From Anaeramoeba flamelloides (lineage: Eukaryota > Metamonada > Anaeramoebidae), in contig JANTQA010000036.1 of assembly GCA_027625915.1 (NCBI GenBank), forward strand, positions 5,787,001-5,851,000: a DNA stretch of 64,000 bases. Direction: 5' to 3'. Within the stretch, counting starts at the first letter, position 1, and each line of letters begins with the position of its first letter. Positions 31,387 through 43,837 of the stretch are shown here, piece by piece. The position numbers were made by a program, and so were the translations under genes. The notes below the pieces were generated by a model. That model was not told where the DNA came from. It worked only from the letters and a program-made list of their open reading frames with translations, and did no database searches.

Positions 31387-34300
31387 TTCTGATCAAAGCT
31401 AGAATTTAAGCAATTGTTCCCAAAACAATTTAAAAATATAATATTAAAAAAATAATGAAAGTATTATAATGTCACATTTCTTAAATTTAAAATTTTATAT
31501 CAATTAATTTTTAAGCATGTTATTAAGGGTCCAATCAACTGTATTATTTAATTTTTTTCGATAAAAACTGAATAATTATTCATTATTCAGGAGAGTTGTT
31601 TTAAAGATGATTAAAAAGTATTTTTTTTATGATAGTTTGATTGAATTAGCAATCTCTTTGCCTGAAACTTAAGAACCTTTTTTTGTAAAATTACCTGAAT
31701 ATATTTAACAACAATTAAAAATAAATTTCATTTTTAGTCAAAATTACTGATCAACAGAAAAAATAATATCAAGATATAAAAAGAAAATTCAAAAAATAAA
31801 ATTTTTGAGATTCTCTGGTAACAAAATCATTAAAAAACATATAGATAAAATTTTTAATTTCATTTACTAACTCAAGGCCATTTTATAATTAGTTTTATTT
31901 TTTCAAGAAGATGTGATCAGAATATTATAACCCAAATTTAAACTTTTTTTAATTAATTCTAAATATTTTTAATTTCAATTTCATTAAATTTCAAAAAATA
32001 TAAGATTAATAGTTTAATTTTTAATCATGATTAGAGTCAACGGAAAAATGAGAGAATAATATTTGATAGATTTTTATTTAAAAAATATTTTGTTTGAAAA
32101 TTTAAACCAATGATTCTTTTAAGAAAAATTATAGAAACAACAGCAAAAAAATTGAATTTATCTGTTTTAGGATGTTGTAAATCTGATGTTTTTTCCATTA
32201 AGATACTTTTAAAACTGGCCGAATTTTTTATTGTTGATTTGTGATTTCACATGAAATGGTTGATTTTCCTTTTCCTCTTTAAAGAATTGAATCAATCAAT
32301 GAAGATTAAATATTTTTTTACAAAGATTTTTATTTAATATTCATTATCTTTTAATCTATTTTATACCAAAACACTTGAATTTTATATGGGGTGCATTAGA
32401 GTAGCTATATTATTCACAATCCAAGAGAATTGAGAAAAATCATTAATTTTACTCCATTCTTTTAAACCAAAAATTAAAATAAAAAAAATATTAATGACAC
32501 TGAATCATTTTTACTATGTTTCAAAAAAATCTATTATTTTTTGTTTGAATTATTTTAAACAAGAGAGAAATTTTTGAGAAATTTTTTAAATTCAAAAACT
32601 TTAAATAAAAACTTTTTCTAAAAGTATTTTTTATGAAAAGTTTTAAATTCTTAAAATTTTTCGGTTTTTTAAACTTTCATTGGGTTTTAGTAATTTAAAT
32701 GGTAAGAAAAGCACCAATTTTTAAAAAATACCTCACTTGATTAAAATAGAAAATTTTAAAAAGTTTTAATTCTCACAACTTCCAAAAAAATCATAACGGT
32801 TATTAAATAAGATTTAATATTTTCAAAATTTTTCTTGTTTCCATTGTTTTATTATAATTTTCTATTACAGTAATTCATCCTTTCACTCAAAAAAAATATC
32901 AAAGATGAATTATTTTTTACAAATATATTTTTATTAATTATTATCATTAAAATATTCTATGGAAAATATTTATTATGGTGTGATCAATTAAAATTTTGAC
33001 GTTTCCAAGTGTTTGGAAATTAAAAATATCACAACTCTCTTTAGTTTATATAAGTACTATTTTTTTCTTCGTCTTCTGTTTATATTGTTAACTTTATAAA
33101 AAAAAAAATAAATCAATATATGAAAAGAATATTTTCAAAAAAAGATTTTTTATTTTTATTTTTGAATTATCTCTAAAAAAGAAATATTTTGGTAAAACTT
33201 TATTATTAACATGTTCACAAATAATGATTATTTGTATAATTTAAACTTATATGTTCAAAAACCTTTAAAATTGCATAATTTATATATTATTATAATTATT
33301 TAATCTTTGTGAAAGTAAATAATAAAATGAATTATTTCTACTAGAAAGAAAATACAAGTTAATAAATTTATTTTGAAAAATTAAAGGATTTTTAAATCAA
33401 AATAATTTTTAACTATTGATCAAAAAACAAAAAGGAACTCTGATGAGATTAAAAAAAATAGTAAATTTGTTTCTTGATTTGATTATCAAATTTATCTTTC
33501 TTTTACATGAATTTAAATAAAAAGTAAAGGCAAATGACAATTTCTCAATATTTCATTATATTATATTTTGATGCAAATAAAATACTTTATATAGATTCAA
33601 GCTAATTAAAATTTCATATTTGGTTGTCATTCATAAAAAAATTTCAAAATTATCTTGAACACTAAAGTCAATATTTTAATTTTTAAATCTTTTTTAGATA
33701 TTCTATCCATACAACCCCAAATCAAGAATGTATGTTTAAATAAAGTATCTTCTTTTTTTGACATTTTATTCAATTTTGAAGAAATTCCAACAAAAGTTAG
33801 AAAGGTTTTTTTATTGATTTATCACTTAGATCTAATTGAGAATCTCTCCTTGTTCTAGGAATTTTAAATTTTGAAGGTAAAATACTTTTTTTAAAACTTA
33901 TATATTCTTGGATCGAACCTATTTTCTCAGGTGGTTTTTAATTTTTTGTTTATCTTGAAATTTGGAAATTTAATCTGTTCAAAGGAGAAAAATGGATCTT
34001 ACGTTTAAAAATAATAATTCGTTTCGGAAAATAGCTTGAAAAGTAATTTTTTTTTATTTAGAGCAATCAGAATTTTATGTGTTTTTTTCAATTTGTAGAG
34101 TAAAGAAATATATTTATTTTTTAGTTAAATTTATCAAAAGTTTTTATTTATAGTTTACTTATCCCATAAAATTTTCTCAATTTTATATATTGTTTTTTGT
34201 TATTGATGAAAAAATTCAAAGTAAATAAACCCAAAAAATTAACAAATAAATTAATGAAAATAAAACCCTTCCATTGAATTTAACTTTATAGTTTAGAAAT

Positions 34301-35648
34301 ATAATAGGCTACTTTTTTTTTTTAGGTTGGTTGATGTGAATTTTTGATTTAAAAAAATATACTATCTTTACTCTAAATTGCAAAATAAAAGGATCATATT
34401 TTTTCATTTGGCTTTCCCATAATACACCTGTCAACACTTGGATTAAATCATCAAAGTCCCCAATTATAAAAAGGGAAATGAACAATTCAAGCTTCATTTC
34501 AAAAAATATAAAATATAAAAAAATTTTAAAAAAAGAATCAAGTATACATTTCGAAAAGTGAAAATTTTGCATGATATTTAACAATTTAAATGATTTCATT
34601 ACAAAAATTAGACTCAAATAACTTGTTTTTTTCAAATACTTAGTGGTGTAAATAAACCTTGTTTTTTAATTTAACCCATTATTAAAATTTAATTCTTACA
34701 AAAAAATATTGGCTTAATGTAGAAATAAAAGAAAAAAATCTATGGGATGACAACAGTATATAAATAAGAAATAGGATTTTATAAATAAATTTTAAAAAAG
34801 AATTATGAAGAATTTGAGAGATTAAAATGTACTTTTTTGATAAAACAATGAGAAAAATTTGATTTTTTGGATTTTTCTCTAAAAAACATATCATTTATCT
34901 CAAAAATTTTGAAAATATATAGAAATTTTTGAAATCCAAAATATTAAATATTATTGAGTCATTTTGATTAATCAAAGATCAAACCTCGAAAGTTAATTTA
35001 AATCCGAACCAAGAATATTCGTGTGTCTTCCTATCTTCAAATACCAAAGTCTGAAAAAAAAAAAACACTAGTTAAATTTTTGTAATGGGTTAAAGGTTGT
35101 CAACATGGGTTATTTACACCACTGTGGTATTTGTATTATAAAGGAGCAAAAATTTTCACTTAATTAATAATTTCCTTTTTCAAATAGAAACCACAAATTA
35201 CATCCTTCTTCTTTTGAAAACTCAATTTGAAAGACAAAATTAGAAAAATAAAGTGAAAATATATTCCCTTTTAAATTTCAAATAATTGTAAATATAAGAA
35301 AAGATTTTATTATATTGAGTTAATAGGTTCAAATTGTTTGTTCAAAAAACAAAAGATCTTTTCCAAATTCAATTAGAAATGGTCTTTTTAGAGATTTGAT
35401 TCTACTTCCTTCTTGAAATTTGGGATAAAAGTTTAATTCTTAGAATTCCATTATAAAAGTAATTGAAAAAACTGGTAAACAACCTTTTTTGGACTGAGCA
35501 TTATTGAAAAAGTGAAAGTTTCAAACTTACTTTCTTATTAATCTTCACCAAAAATGAAAAATAATTCTCTAATATTAAGAAAAAATAATGAGAATTTTTT
35601 TTTATTTTTTTAACTTTGTTTTTACCTGTATCTTTTAAAAGTCTTAAA
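31387..35648. other. Intergenic DNA of about 4.2 kb
   Basis: I see no convincing gene. The frame at 33655-33858 (67 codons, no ATG) has mildly coding-like residues but no recognisable family. Repeats are a family J relative (32620-32790), a family G relative (34365-34480) and a family Z palindrome (35122-35300). Otherwise it is very AT-rich single-copy-looking DNA. The last few hundred bases are the presumed promoter of the Rho GEF gene. Confidence 0.65.
35122..35300. mobile_element. MITE-like palindromic element, family Z, second copy
   Basis: The left arm reads GGTATTTGTATTATAAAGGA and then GCAAAAATTTTCACTTAATT. The right arm, read inward, has AAAAGGGAATATATTTTCAC. This is the same arm order as at 349-518. 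It lies about 350 bp upstream of the Rho GEF start codon. It is non-coding. Confidence 0.55.
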
Positions 35649-38600
35649 ATGGAAAAAAACACACCAAAAAAGCCTCTACCTGTTTTAATTCCGAAAAAAC
35701 CATTGCCAAAACCACCACCAAAGAAAACGTTACCACCTTTACCAAAAAAAGATAAAAAAACACTTGAAAAAATGCGCGATATCATCAACGCAAATAATAA
35801 TAAAAACAAAATTCAATCACAAAACAAAACTTTGCCACCTTTACCTAAAAAAAGAGAAACACCACCAAAAATCTCTGGCCAAACAAAAGAACAAGAAAAA
35901 AAAGAAAATTTTGATCAAGTGGAAGTAAAAAAACAAGACAAAAAAGAAAATGAAAACAAAAAGGAAAACGAAGACAAAAAAGAAAACGAAGACAAAAAAG
36001 AAAAAGAAGAAATAGAAGAAAAAGAAGAAAAAGAACAAGAAGAAGGAAAAAAAGAAGAAAAAGGAGTGGAAAAAATTGTAAAAAAAAAAATCTTAAAAAA
36101 CTTTACACCAAATGAAGCAACATTATTAATCCAAACTGAAATGAAAAGATATTTATCCCAAAAAAAAAGTAGTAAATTATCTGTAAAATATAGTAGAAGA
36201 GAAAAAGCTGTTCGTGAGCTCCTAACAACCGAAAGAACATATGTAGAAAGATTGGATATTTTATGTACCTTGTTTCGAAAAACAATTGAAGAACAAACAC
36301 AACAACGACACTCCTTTATTACCAAAGAAGAGTACCGATCAATTTTTTTCAATGTCGATGAGGTCTATGAGATACATAGCAAAAATTTTCTTCCTCTTCT
36401 TGAAGAAAGGATCGGCAAAGAATGGAAACATGGGCAAATTTGTTCAGATCTTTTTGATTCAATGAGTGACTGGGAAACTGGCTATTCTAATTTTTGTAAA
36501 GATTACGAGAAGGCTCTGAAAGAAATTACTCGAATTAGACAAAAAAAAGATAAATTTGATAACTTGTTGCTTGTAATTAAAAATAATTTTCTTTTCTTTT
36601 CTTATCTTTTCTTTTCATTTTTTTACACCACAATTTATTAATTTTTATCAAAAAAAAACATTTCTTCTTAATGTGAAAAAACCTTTTTCAACAAATACTT
36701 ATCTTGAAAACGTTTTCCGTTTACTCAAACAACCATATTCTTTCTCGTTTCAACAACAATCCGAATAATAGGAATTAAAAAACCATGAAAAAAATCAGGG
36801 GTTTGATATTACAAGTTTACTAATTCTTCCAGTCCAAAGAGTTCCAAGATACAACCTTTTATTAAAGGAAATCCTCAAGCACACAGAAAAAGAACATAAA
36901 GATTATGACAAACTACAAATCGCACTTGACAATTCCAAAAAATTGGCTACAAAAATAAACAAGTATGTCCAACTATTTGAAAACCTAACAAAATTGCATG
37001 AAATACAAGCACAATTTGAATCTGGAAAAATGGTTTGATTATTTTTTTTTTTTTATTGATCTTTTTTTAGATAGCATCTTGAAACCGAAATAACCCATCA
37101 TAATTACTTTAACATGAACTAAAATTTCTCGAAAACTTCATTGATTCTCCAAAAACTCATCTCTTTTAATCCTGGCTTTTGAAATTAAAAATGGGATTAA
37201 ATTTAACAAGATCTGTCTTTTTTTAAATTCATAAACCTCCTTTTCATTTATATTTTAGCTTACCCAAAACAGAACATAAAAAAAGGACCAAATAAATAAG
37301 CTGAGAAAGCAAATATCAGTCTATTTTTTGGAAATTTTTATTTGATAAAAAGAAAAAAAAGAAAATGAAGTGAAAAATTTTTTACCATTTATTATTCAAA
37401 TAACAGCATGACCCAAATCACTTAAAAATGTATCGAAAAGATAGCATCATATTTAACGAGATTTTGACCAACATTCATGTTCTCAATTAAAATATGTTTC
37501 TAAAAACGATGCATCATTTCTAGACCAAAGTAAAAGTAATGAAAAGCAATTTTCACTTCAAATCTCTGAAAATTCGAGAATAAAATATCGCTGTTTTAAA
37601 AAAGTGAGTACTTTTTTTTTGAAATTTTTTCGAGTTTTCTATATCAAGAAAGTCGAAAAATTGTCAGAATTAAATCTTTTTTCAAAGTTTTCTATTTTAA
37701 AAAAGCAAGGAATAAACCTTAAATGCGGTGTAGAGGTTGGAGTAGGAAGAAAAGTTTTAATTTGGAAAAAAGCCCTCACTTTATTAAAACAGAAAACTTT
37801 AAAAAAGTTTTAATTCTGGAAATTTTTCGAAAAAAAAAGTACCCACTTTTTTAAAATGACTATAATACTTTATGAAAGTTTTCTGTTTTAATAAAGTGAG
37901 TACTCAATCTGTAAATATGATGTAGAAGTTGGATCTGAAGAAAGTACTTTTTTTAAAAAAAGTTTACACTCTATTAAAATAGAAAAGTTTAAAAAAGTTT
38001 TAATTCTGGCAATCTAAAATAAAAAAAAAAGTCATCACTTTTTTACAATGGCTGTAGTCATCTGAAAACAAATAATTTCCCTTTTTTGAAAATCTATTAT
38101 TCCCAATTTTCATCTTTTGATTTACTTCATTATTTGACTCAGATTGAATTTGGTGAATATTTTCACATTAATTAAATGAAGAGTTTTTCTTGATCTTTAT
38201 TTAGAATTTGTTTTTTACAAGTTTAACATTTTGGTATTTTTGTTTTTTTTTTTTTTTTTTCATGAATTTGTGTTTTTAGAAATACTATTTTGTTAAATTT
38301 GGCTGTTACTTTCAATTCAGCCAATAAAAAAAATGTGATTAAACTTTACTAATAAGCTTTGTTTCATCAAAGGTTACAATTTTTTTTCAAATACCAATTA
38401 TTTTTTATAATTGGGCTTTGAAGAACAAATTAGAAATAAGTAGAATAAGGCACATCGAAGAAAGTAGATATCTATATGAAGTAAAACCAATTAATCAATA
38501 GATTTTCATAAAAATAGAAGAATTAAAATTCTTATAACCTCATTGAAAAAAAAAAAATTTTCATTTTGATCATCAATTCAAGATCAAATAAAATTTCAAT

Positions 38601-41600
38601 ATAAATCAATATGATTTCTCTAACAATCATTTCCGCTGTTTTCACTAACGTTATTATAACATGTTTTTATCTAGTGACGATCGATCTTGCAATGAAAAAA
38701 AAAATTGGCATTAAAATTACCGTTTAAAAAAAAAAACTGAAAAAAAGTAAAAATGTGAAAATGTGAAAAAATGATTTCCATTTTGAAAATTTCCAAAATT
38801 AATTTTTTTTTCTAATATCCTTTCAAACCCTTTTAAATACATGCAACCACTCACCATAACTGGTACTTTGTCTGGGAAATTGTTTATTATAGAACTTCTT
38901 GGTGTTTAATCATTTAATACAACAACACACATTCTAGAATTTGTACAATAAATAACTGATTTTAAAAGTTTTTTTCTTCTTTTTTTGTAGCATCAAAAAA
39001 ATTTCTAATGAACACCCACAAAATAAAAGATATATAATTATCAAAACGAAAAAAAATCAAGAATAAACTCAAAATTTTTGGAATATAAGCACAACAAAAA
39101 AATGTATTGGATTTATTGTTAAGAGTTAGATGAAACCTCATCTAATCTGATAAATAGAGAATTTTGAAGTGACTAAATTTGAAACTTCTAATTCAAAGAG
39201 TATCTAACAGATACAGTCATCAGAAGTATTTGAATCTTCATTTAGTTTTCTAAAAAAAAAAAAAGAATAAAAAATGAAGAAGTGGTGAAAAAATGGTAGA
39301 AAGAAAAGAATGAAGAGTGGAAAAAATAAAGAGGTTTAAAATAATTGTTGTGAGAGATCACATCATTTGGATTTTCTAGTTAAAATGAAATTGTTGATAG
39401 GTTTTATTTTGTCTTGAGCTGCTTTTTCCTAATTACGTGTTGAGTTATGTTGGTCAAAAAAAAATGTATTGGAAAATTTGGTAACATTTTACTAACAATT
39501 ATTGATTGAACAAAATGATAGACCTCAACAACAAATCTTATTTGGCTTTTTTTATTTAAAATAACCCAACCTTAACCTAATATCAATCACTCAAACAAGT
39601 AATTTTCAGATCGGAATGTAAACAAATACATAACCGTCAAATCTAAAACCCGGAAATTTCTGAAACCCGGTAATTCCATTTTTCTGATCAATTGAAAATA
39701 TTAGTAAAAAGTCAAAAATATATTCCCATTTTATAGACAAATAACCCAATTACCCAGCGACTTATAACCTTTCCAATTGGGGTGTTGGTTAAATATTCTG
39801 AATCCACCATTTTTAACTCTTTGGTGAATTCAGAAATCAAAAAAATCCAAAATTTGTAAAATTAATTGAGAAAATGACTGAAAATGAAAATCCACTTTTG
39901 ATTTTAAATTTTGAAATAAAAAACATTTTTATACTTTTAAAATATTTGAAAGCATTTGAATTTGAGAGAGGTGTTTGATTATTATAAATTTTCATGAAAT
40001 TATGAAAACCGTTATGTAAAAAAATAAATCCTCTAAGGCTCACAATAGAAATTTAAAATTTTGAAAAAATTATTAAAAGAAAGATATAAAGTAAATAAAA
40101 CTCTTAATTCATAAATGCAATAGCAAAATAATTCTTATAAAGATGATTCCTAATAAATTTAGAATTTATCTAAAGGGAAAATCGCAATAAATTTGATTTT
40201 CAATTTTTCAGTAATGTTCTCAATTAATTTTACAAATTTTGAGATTTTTTTGATTTCTGAATTCACCAAAGAGTTAAAAATGGTGGATTCAGAATATTTA
40301 ACCAACACCCCAATTGGAAAGGTTATAAGTCGCTGGGTAATTGGGTTATTTGTCTATAAAATGGGAATATATTTTTGACTTTTTACTAATATTTTCAATT
40401 GATCAGAAAAATGGAATTACCGGGTTTCAGAAATTTCCGGGTTTTAGATTTGACAGTAATTCCAAAAAATGAAATTAAAACAAAAAACCAAAAGATGAAA
40501 AAATGAATTGAAAAAATATTTTACAAAAATAAAAATTATTTCCAAATTAAATGAAATTGTAAAATTGAAATTCTTTAAACTATGACACAAATTTTGAATT
40601 TTATTGGATATTGTTAAGGATTTCTTGTTTTAGCATTCTATCTATTAAAGAGAGAATTTTGAAGTGGCTAAATTTGTAACTTCTGATTTCAAAGAGAGAA
40701 CAGATACAGCCATTAGAAGTATTTTAAACTTTAGAAATCATTAATTTTATTTTATCTATCAATTGTTAATTCTAACAATAAGAAAATTAATTTTATCTAT
40801 ATTTTTATGACTTTTATCTTCTATAATATGAATAATTAATTTTCAATAAAAAAACTATTTTTTTTTAAATTGTTTTTTAATCCTCCAAAAAACTTCTAAT
40901 AAATATATATTAGAAAAATGTTTCTTTAATTGATTTATTTTGGTATAATTAGCTGATAAAAAAAAACAAAAACAAAAAAAACAAAAAATTATTTAAAATT
41001 CTCATCCATGATTTTATTTTTGTAAATATAAATTTTTAATAACATTAATTATTTAATTAAATAATAGGATATTGCATTTTTAGGTAGATCTTTTATTGAA
41101 CAAACTACAATTCAAATCATTTCTAAGAATAATACTTTACACAAAAGATATTTTTTCTTATTTAATGATCTTTTTATAATTGCTGATAAGAAATTTATTA
41201 AATTTAGATATAAGCATTTTTCTACACTTTCGGAATCTTGGATCCAAGATGTACCACCATTACCAGAACATAAAAATTTAATATTTTTTATTGATCCAAA
41301 CCTTACGATGGTTATTATTTTTGAAACTGCTGAAAAAAAGGCAAAATGGATTCAAAATGTTTCACAGGCAATTGAAAAACAATTAGAAATCGATCCAACA
41401 GCAATAGGTAAAAAATAATGACTATTCCTAAAAAAAAAAACAAAATTTCTTTTTATTCTAAAAAAAATTTAACATTTATTTTATTCTTTTAAAAATATAA
41501 CATTATTTTATCCCAAAAAAAAATTACCTTTCAAAAATTTATTACATCTTTATTTGAAACATTCAATTTATTAAATTAATTTCCAAAAAATTCAAATTTA

Positions 41601-43837
41601 TTTATTTTTTTTTTTTTTAATTTATTTAAATAGATCGTAGGATTAAAGTGAAATTACCAAGGCGATTTCAGAAGCAATTATCGGAAAATTTAACTGTAAT
41701 GAAAATCTTAAATAATTTGCTTCCACCAAAAAAAGGATGCTTTGCAACAACAAAAATATTTGGAAATGATAATATATTTTTAGGAAATTTTGGAATGAAT
41801 ATTGGTTCATCCTCTTCGGCAATTTTTTCACGTGGTATTTCTTCCCAGGATATTGTCAACCGTGATTTAAAATCCAATACAATGGAAGGCAATGCTAATA
41901 GGAGATCCCAACAAAGATTTCAAACATTCTCTTCTAAAACCACAAAACCATTTGAAAAGGAGAAAAAAAATTTTAGAAAAAATCATCAATCAATAACAAA
42001 TTTTGATATGGGAAGCACAGATAACCAACCAAAAATTGTTGAACTTTTAAAAGCAAGAAGAAATATAAATTCAAAAGAGAAACCAGACCTTCCAAATGTT
42101 TCATCGAGAAATAAATATCAAACAATAAATGCTCGTCGGGTAGCACATTCTAAAAATAAATCACAAATAATTGTTTTAAGGAAAAATCTAAGGAAGAAAC
42201 GTAGCCACAGGGACTCTATTTCGATAAACTTGGTAAATTTAATTCGTGAAAAAAGAACAATACAAACAAAAAATAGAAATGAAAATAAAAAAACAAATGA
42301 GAATGAGAATGAGAATGAGAATGAATATGAGAATGAAAATAAGGATAAGAATGAGAATGAAAATGAAAATAAGAATAAGAATGAGAATGCCAAAAATGAT
42401 CTTTTAGATATGATTGATGAAATTAACGAAGATGAAGATCTAATGGGAGAAAAAAAAGTAATTGGTGAAGAAGATGATATCGTGGATGATATTAATCAAT
42501 TTTTAGATGAATTAGGCGATGAGAATAAACCAAAAGATGAAGAGAATCTTCCAAAAAAAAATATAAAAAATGAACAGGAAAATGAAAATGAAAATTTAAA
42601 CGCAAATGAAAAGAAAAATGAGAGGGATTTACAAAAAAAACAAAACGAAAGTTCTAAGACATCCCAAAAAATTATAAACAAACATACCTTTCAAGAAAAA
42701 AAATTAAGAAGATTAAGCATTGCTTTGGGTGTACCAATGAATATTTTAAAACCAAAAAAAGTTGATCAATCTGTTTTAATTCAGTTAAGACAGAGGCGTT
42801 TAAGTAAACGATTACCACCACCAACCCCACAAAAAAATAAGACATCTGGAAGATTAAACAAAAGTTTTGAAAATAATAATTTGAGTAAACATATACAACC
42901 CATAACTAGAATAGACAAACAAGAAAAAGACAATAATCAAAAAATTGATGATTTAAAACATAATATTGATGTAGATAATAAATTAAATAATCACAATTTA
43001 CTTGAAAATGATAATCAATTGAATAATCAAAATGATATCAATAAAAACAATAAATTAAACAATCAAAATAATATTGAAAATAAAAATCAATTAGATAATC
43101 AAAATGATGTCGAAAAAACAAATCAATTAGATAATCAAAATGATATCAGCAAAAACAATAAATTCAATCCTCAAAGCGATGTTGGTAGAAATAATCAAAA
43201 TAATATTGAAAAAAATAATCAGTTAAATGACCAAAAAGATATTGAAAAAAAAATAAATCCCAAAAAGATAAATCAAAAAAAAACACTCGAAATGTTGAAA
43301 AAAGATCTACCAAATACTCCACCACCTCTTCCTTCAAAATCAAGTCGACTTAGAAAAAGCTTTTCTGCTCCACGATCGAAAAAAAATAAAATGGAAAAAA
43401 AAATACAATCTACAGATGTAAATCATAAGATAGTAGACAATAAAAATCAAACTACCATCAAACCAAAAAATGAAAAATCAAATAATCAAAAATCTGTCGA
43501 AAAAGAAAATGATATTGTAAGTGAGAAAAATATAAAAAAAAAACGTACAAACGTACCAAAATTATCACAAAGAAAAGTTGATTTAAAGGTTTTACAACAA
43601 TTAAGAAAAAATAAATCAAATGAGCCACCTCCACTCCCCTCAAAAAAGAACATTTTAAATAAAAAAATTCCCCCATTACCACCAAAAACAACAAAACAAA
43701 CATCCCTTTCTGAAGAAAAAAATATAATTATGCCTCCAAAAATCCCTCCTAGGAGAATAAGGGGAAGAGGGAGGGGAAGAGGAAGAGGTGGTGGAAGAGG
43801 GAAAGTAAATGTTCAAAATAAAGCACAACAAAAATAA
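35649..43837 (+). CDS. Rho guanine nucleotide exchange factor, DH-PH, four exons
   Basis: Exons are 35649-36572, 36772-37032, 41068-41407 and 41634-43837, giving 1242 residues and ending in TAA. The N-terminus is Pro/Lys-rich (KKPLPKPPPKK, TLPPLPKK, SH3-type ligands), then a Lys/Glu coil, then an IQ-like motif (TLLIQTEMKRYLSQKK, about 158-173). The DH domain follows at about 184-395: REKAVRELLTTERTYVERL, then across the first intron SLLILPVQRVPRYNLLLKEI. The PH domain, exon 3 and about 396-508, reads GRSFIEQTTIQI, KRYFFLFNDLFIIAD and ends AKWIQNVSQAIE. The long C-terminus is Asn/Lys low complexity with PPPLPSK, PPLPPK and a GRGRGRGRGGGRG tail. By family knowledge it loads GTP on Rho/Rac GTPases. 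The IQ-like motif suggests calmodulin input. The second intron's donor is the unusual GTTTGA. Exon joins keep domain motifs continuous. Confidence 0.92.
37600..38055. repeat. Family J repeats, tandem and inverted
   Basis: Two related units lie at about 37600-37840 and 37850-38050. Each has GTTTTCT(A/G)TTTTA and AAAAGTTTTAATTCTGG stretches. AGTGAGTACT and its complement AGTACCCACTT/AGTCATCACT mark unit edges, so the arms can fold on each other. The Pro-poor frame at 37604-37813 inside it is not a gene. Confidence 0.5.
38365..38720 (+). repeat. Dispersed repeat family K, copy 1
   Basis: It matches 59400-59725 in order: TTTTTTTCAAATA(C/T)C, ATTATTTTTTATAA, TTTGAAGA-CAAAT, GATTTCTCTA and an AACATTxTTA stretch, ending near GATCTTxCAAT, AAAAAAATTGG. 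It sits in Rho GEF intron 2. It is non-coding, with similarity of roughly three positions in four by eye. Confidence 0.5.
39145..39255 (+). repeat. Family H repeat, single copy
   Basis: AGAGAATTTTGAAGTGACTA and TTCTAATTCAAAGAGTATCT match the tandem units at 3955-4245. GATACAGTCATCAGAAG matches GACACAGTCATTAGAAG there. It lies left of the family D foldback, with a sister copy on the right at 40640-40735. Confidence 0.5.
39633..40457. mobile_element. Foldback element, family D, near-identical arms of about 260 bp
   Basis: The left arm (39633-39895) and right arm (40195-40457) are inverted copies with only a few differences in about 260 bp. Both hold AAATCTAAAACCCGGAAATT, CCCAGCGACTTATAACCTTT and ATTCTGAATCCACCATTTTT. 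The centre of about 300 bp is not repeated here. The element splits an older repeat whose halves lie on either side and resemble 4430-5040. No transposase is present; both arms share a small frame ending VYKMGIYF. The near identity implies recent insertion or arm-to-arm gene conversion. Confidence 0.85.
40640..40735 (+). repeat. Family H repeat, truncated copy
   Basis: AGAGAATTTTGAAGTGGCTA, a shortened CAAAGAGA segment and GATACAGCCATTAGAAGTAT match 39145-39255 and 3955-4245. The 5' part resembles the CTATCTATTAAAGAGAG lead of the other copies. Confidence 0.45.

Larger units (their letters stand above)
37033..41067 (+). other. Rho GEF intron 2, about 4 kb, transposon-filled
   Basis: The intron lies exactly between the DH and PH domains, from donor GTTTGA after Met to acceptor AATAATAG before the GAT of DIAFLGR. 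Its contents in order are family J repeats (37600-38055), a family K repeat (38365-38720), family H copies (39145-39255 and 40640-40735), and the family D foldback (39633-40457) inside an older repeat also seen around 4430-5040. The other introns of this gene are about 200 bp, so insertions probably lengthened this one. Confidence 0.8.

Noticed and set aside
33655-33858. Possible small gene of 67 codons
   Set aside because: There is no ATG start, no neighbour exon with splice signals and no recognisable motif.
35841-36352. Antisense Phe/Ser-rich frames under the Rho GEF first exon
   Set aside because: They are complements of GAA/AAA codons in the Lys/Glu coil.
41648-43837. Separate gene starting at 41648
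   Set aside because: There is no ATG at that point. The frame continues upstream to an acceptor at 41633 in phase with the Rho GEF PH exon.
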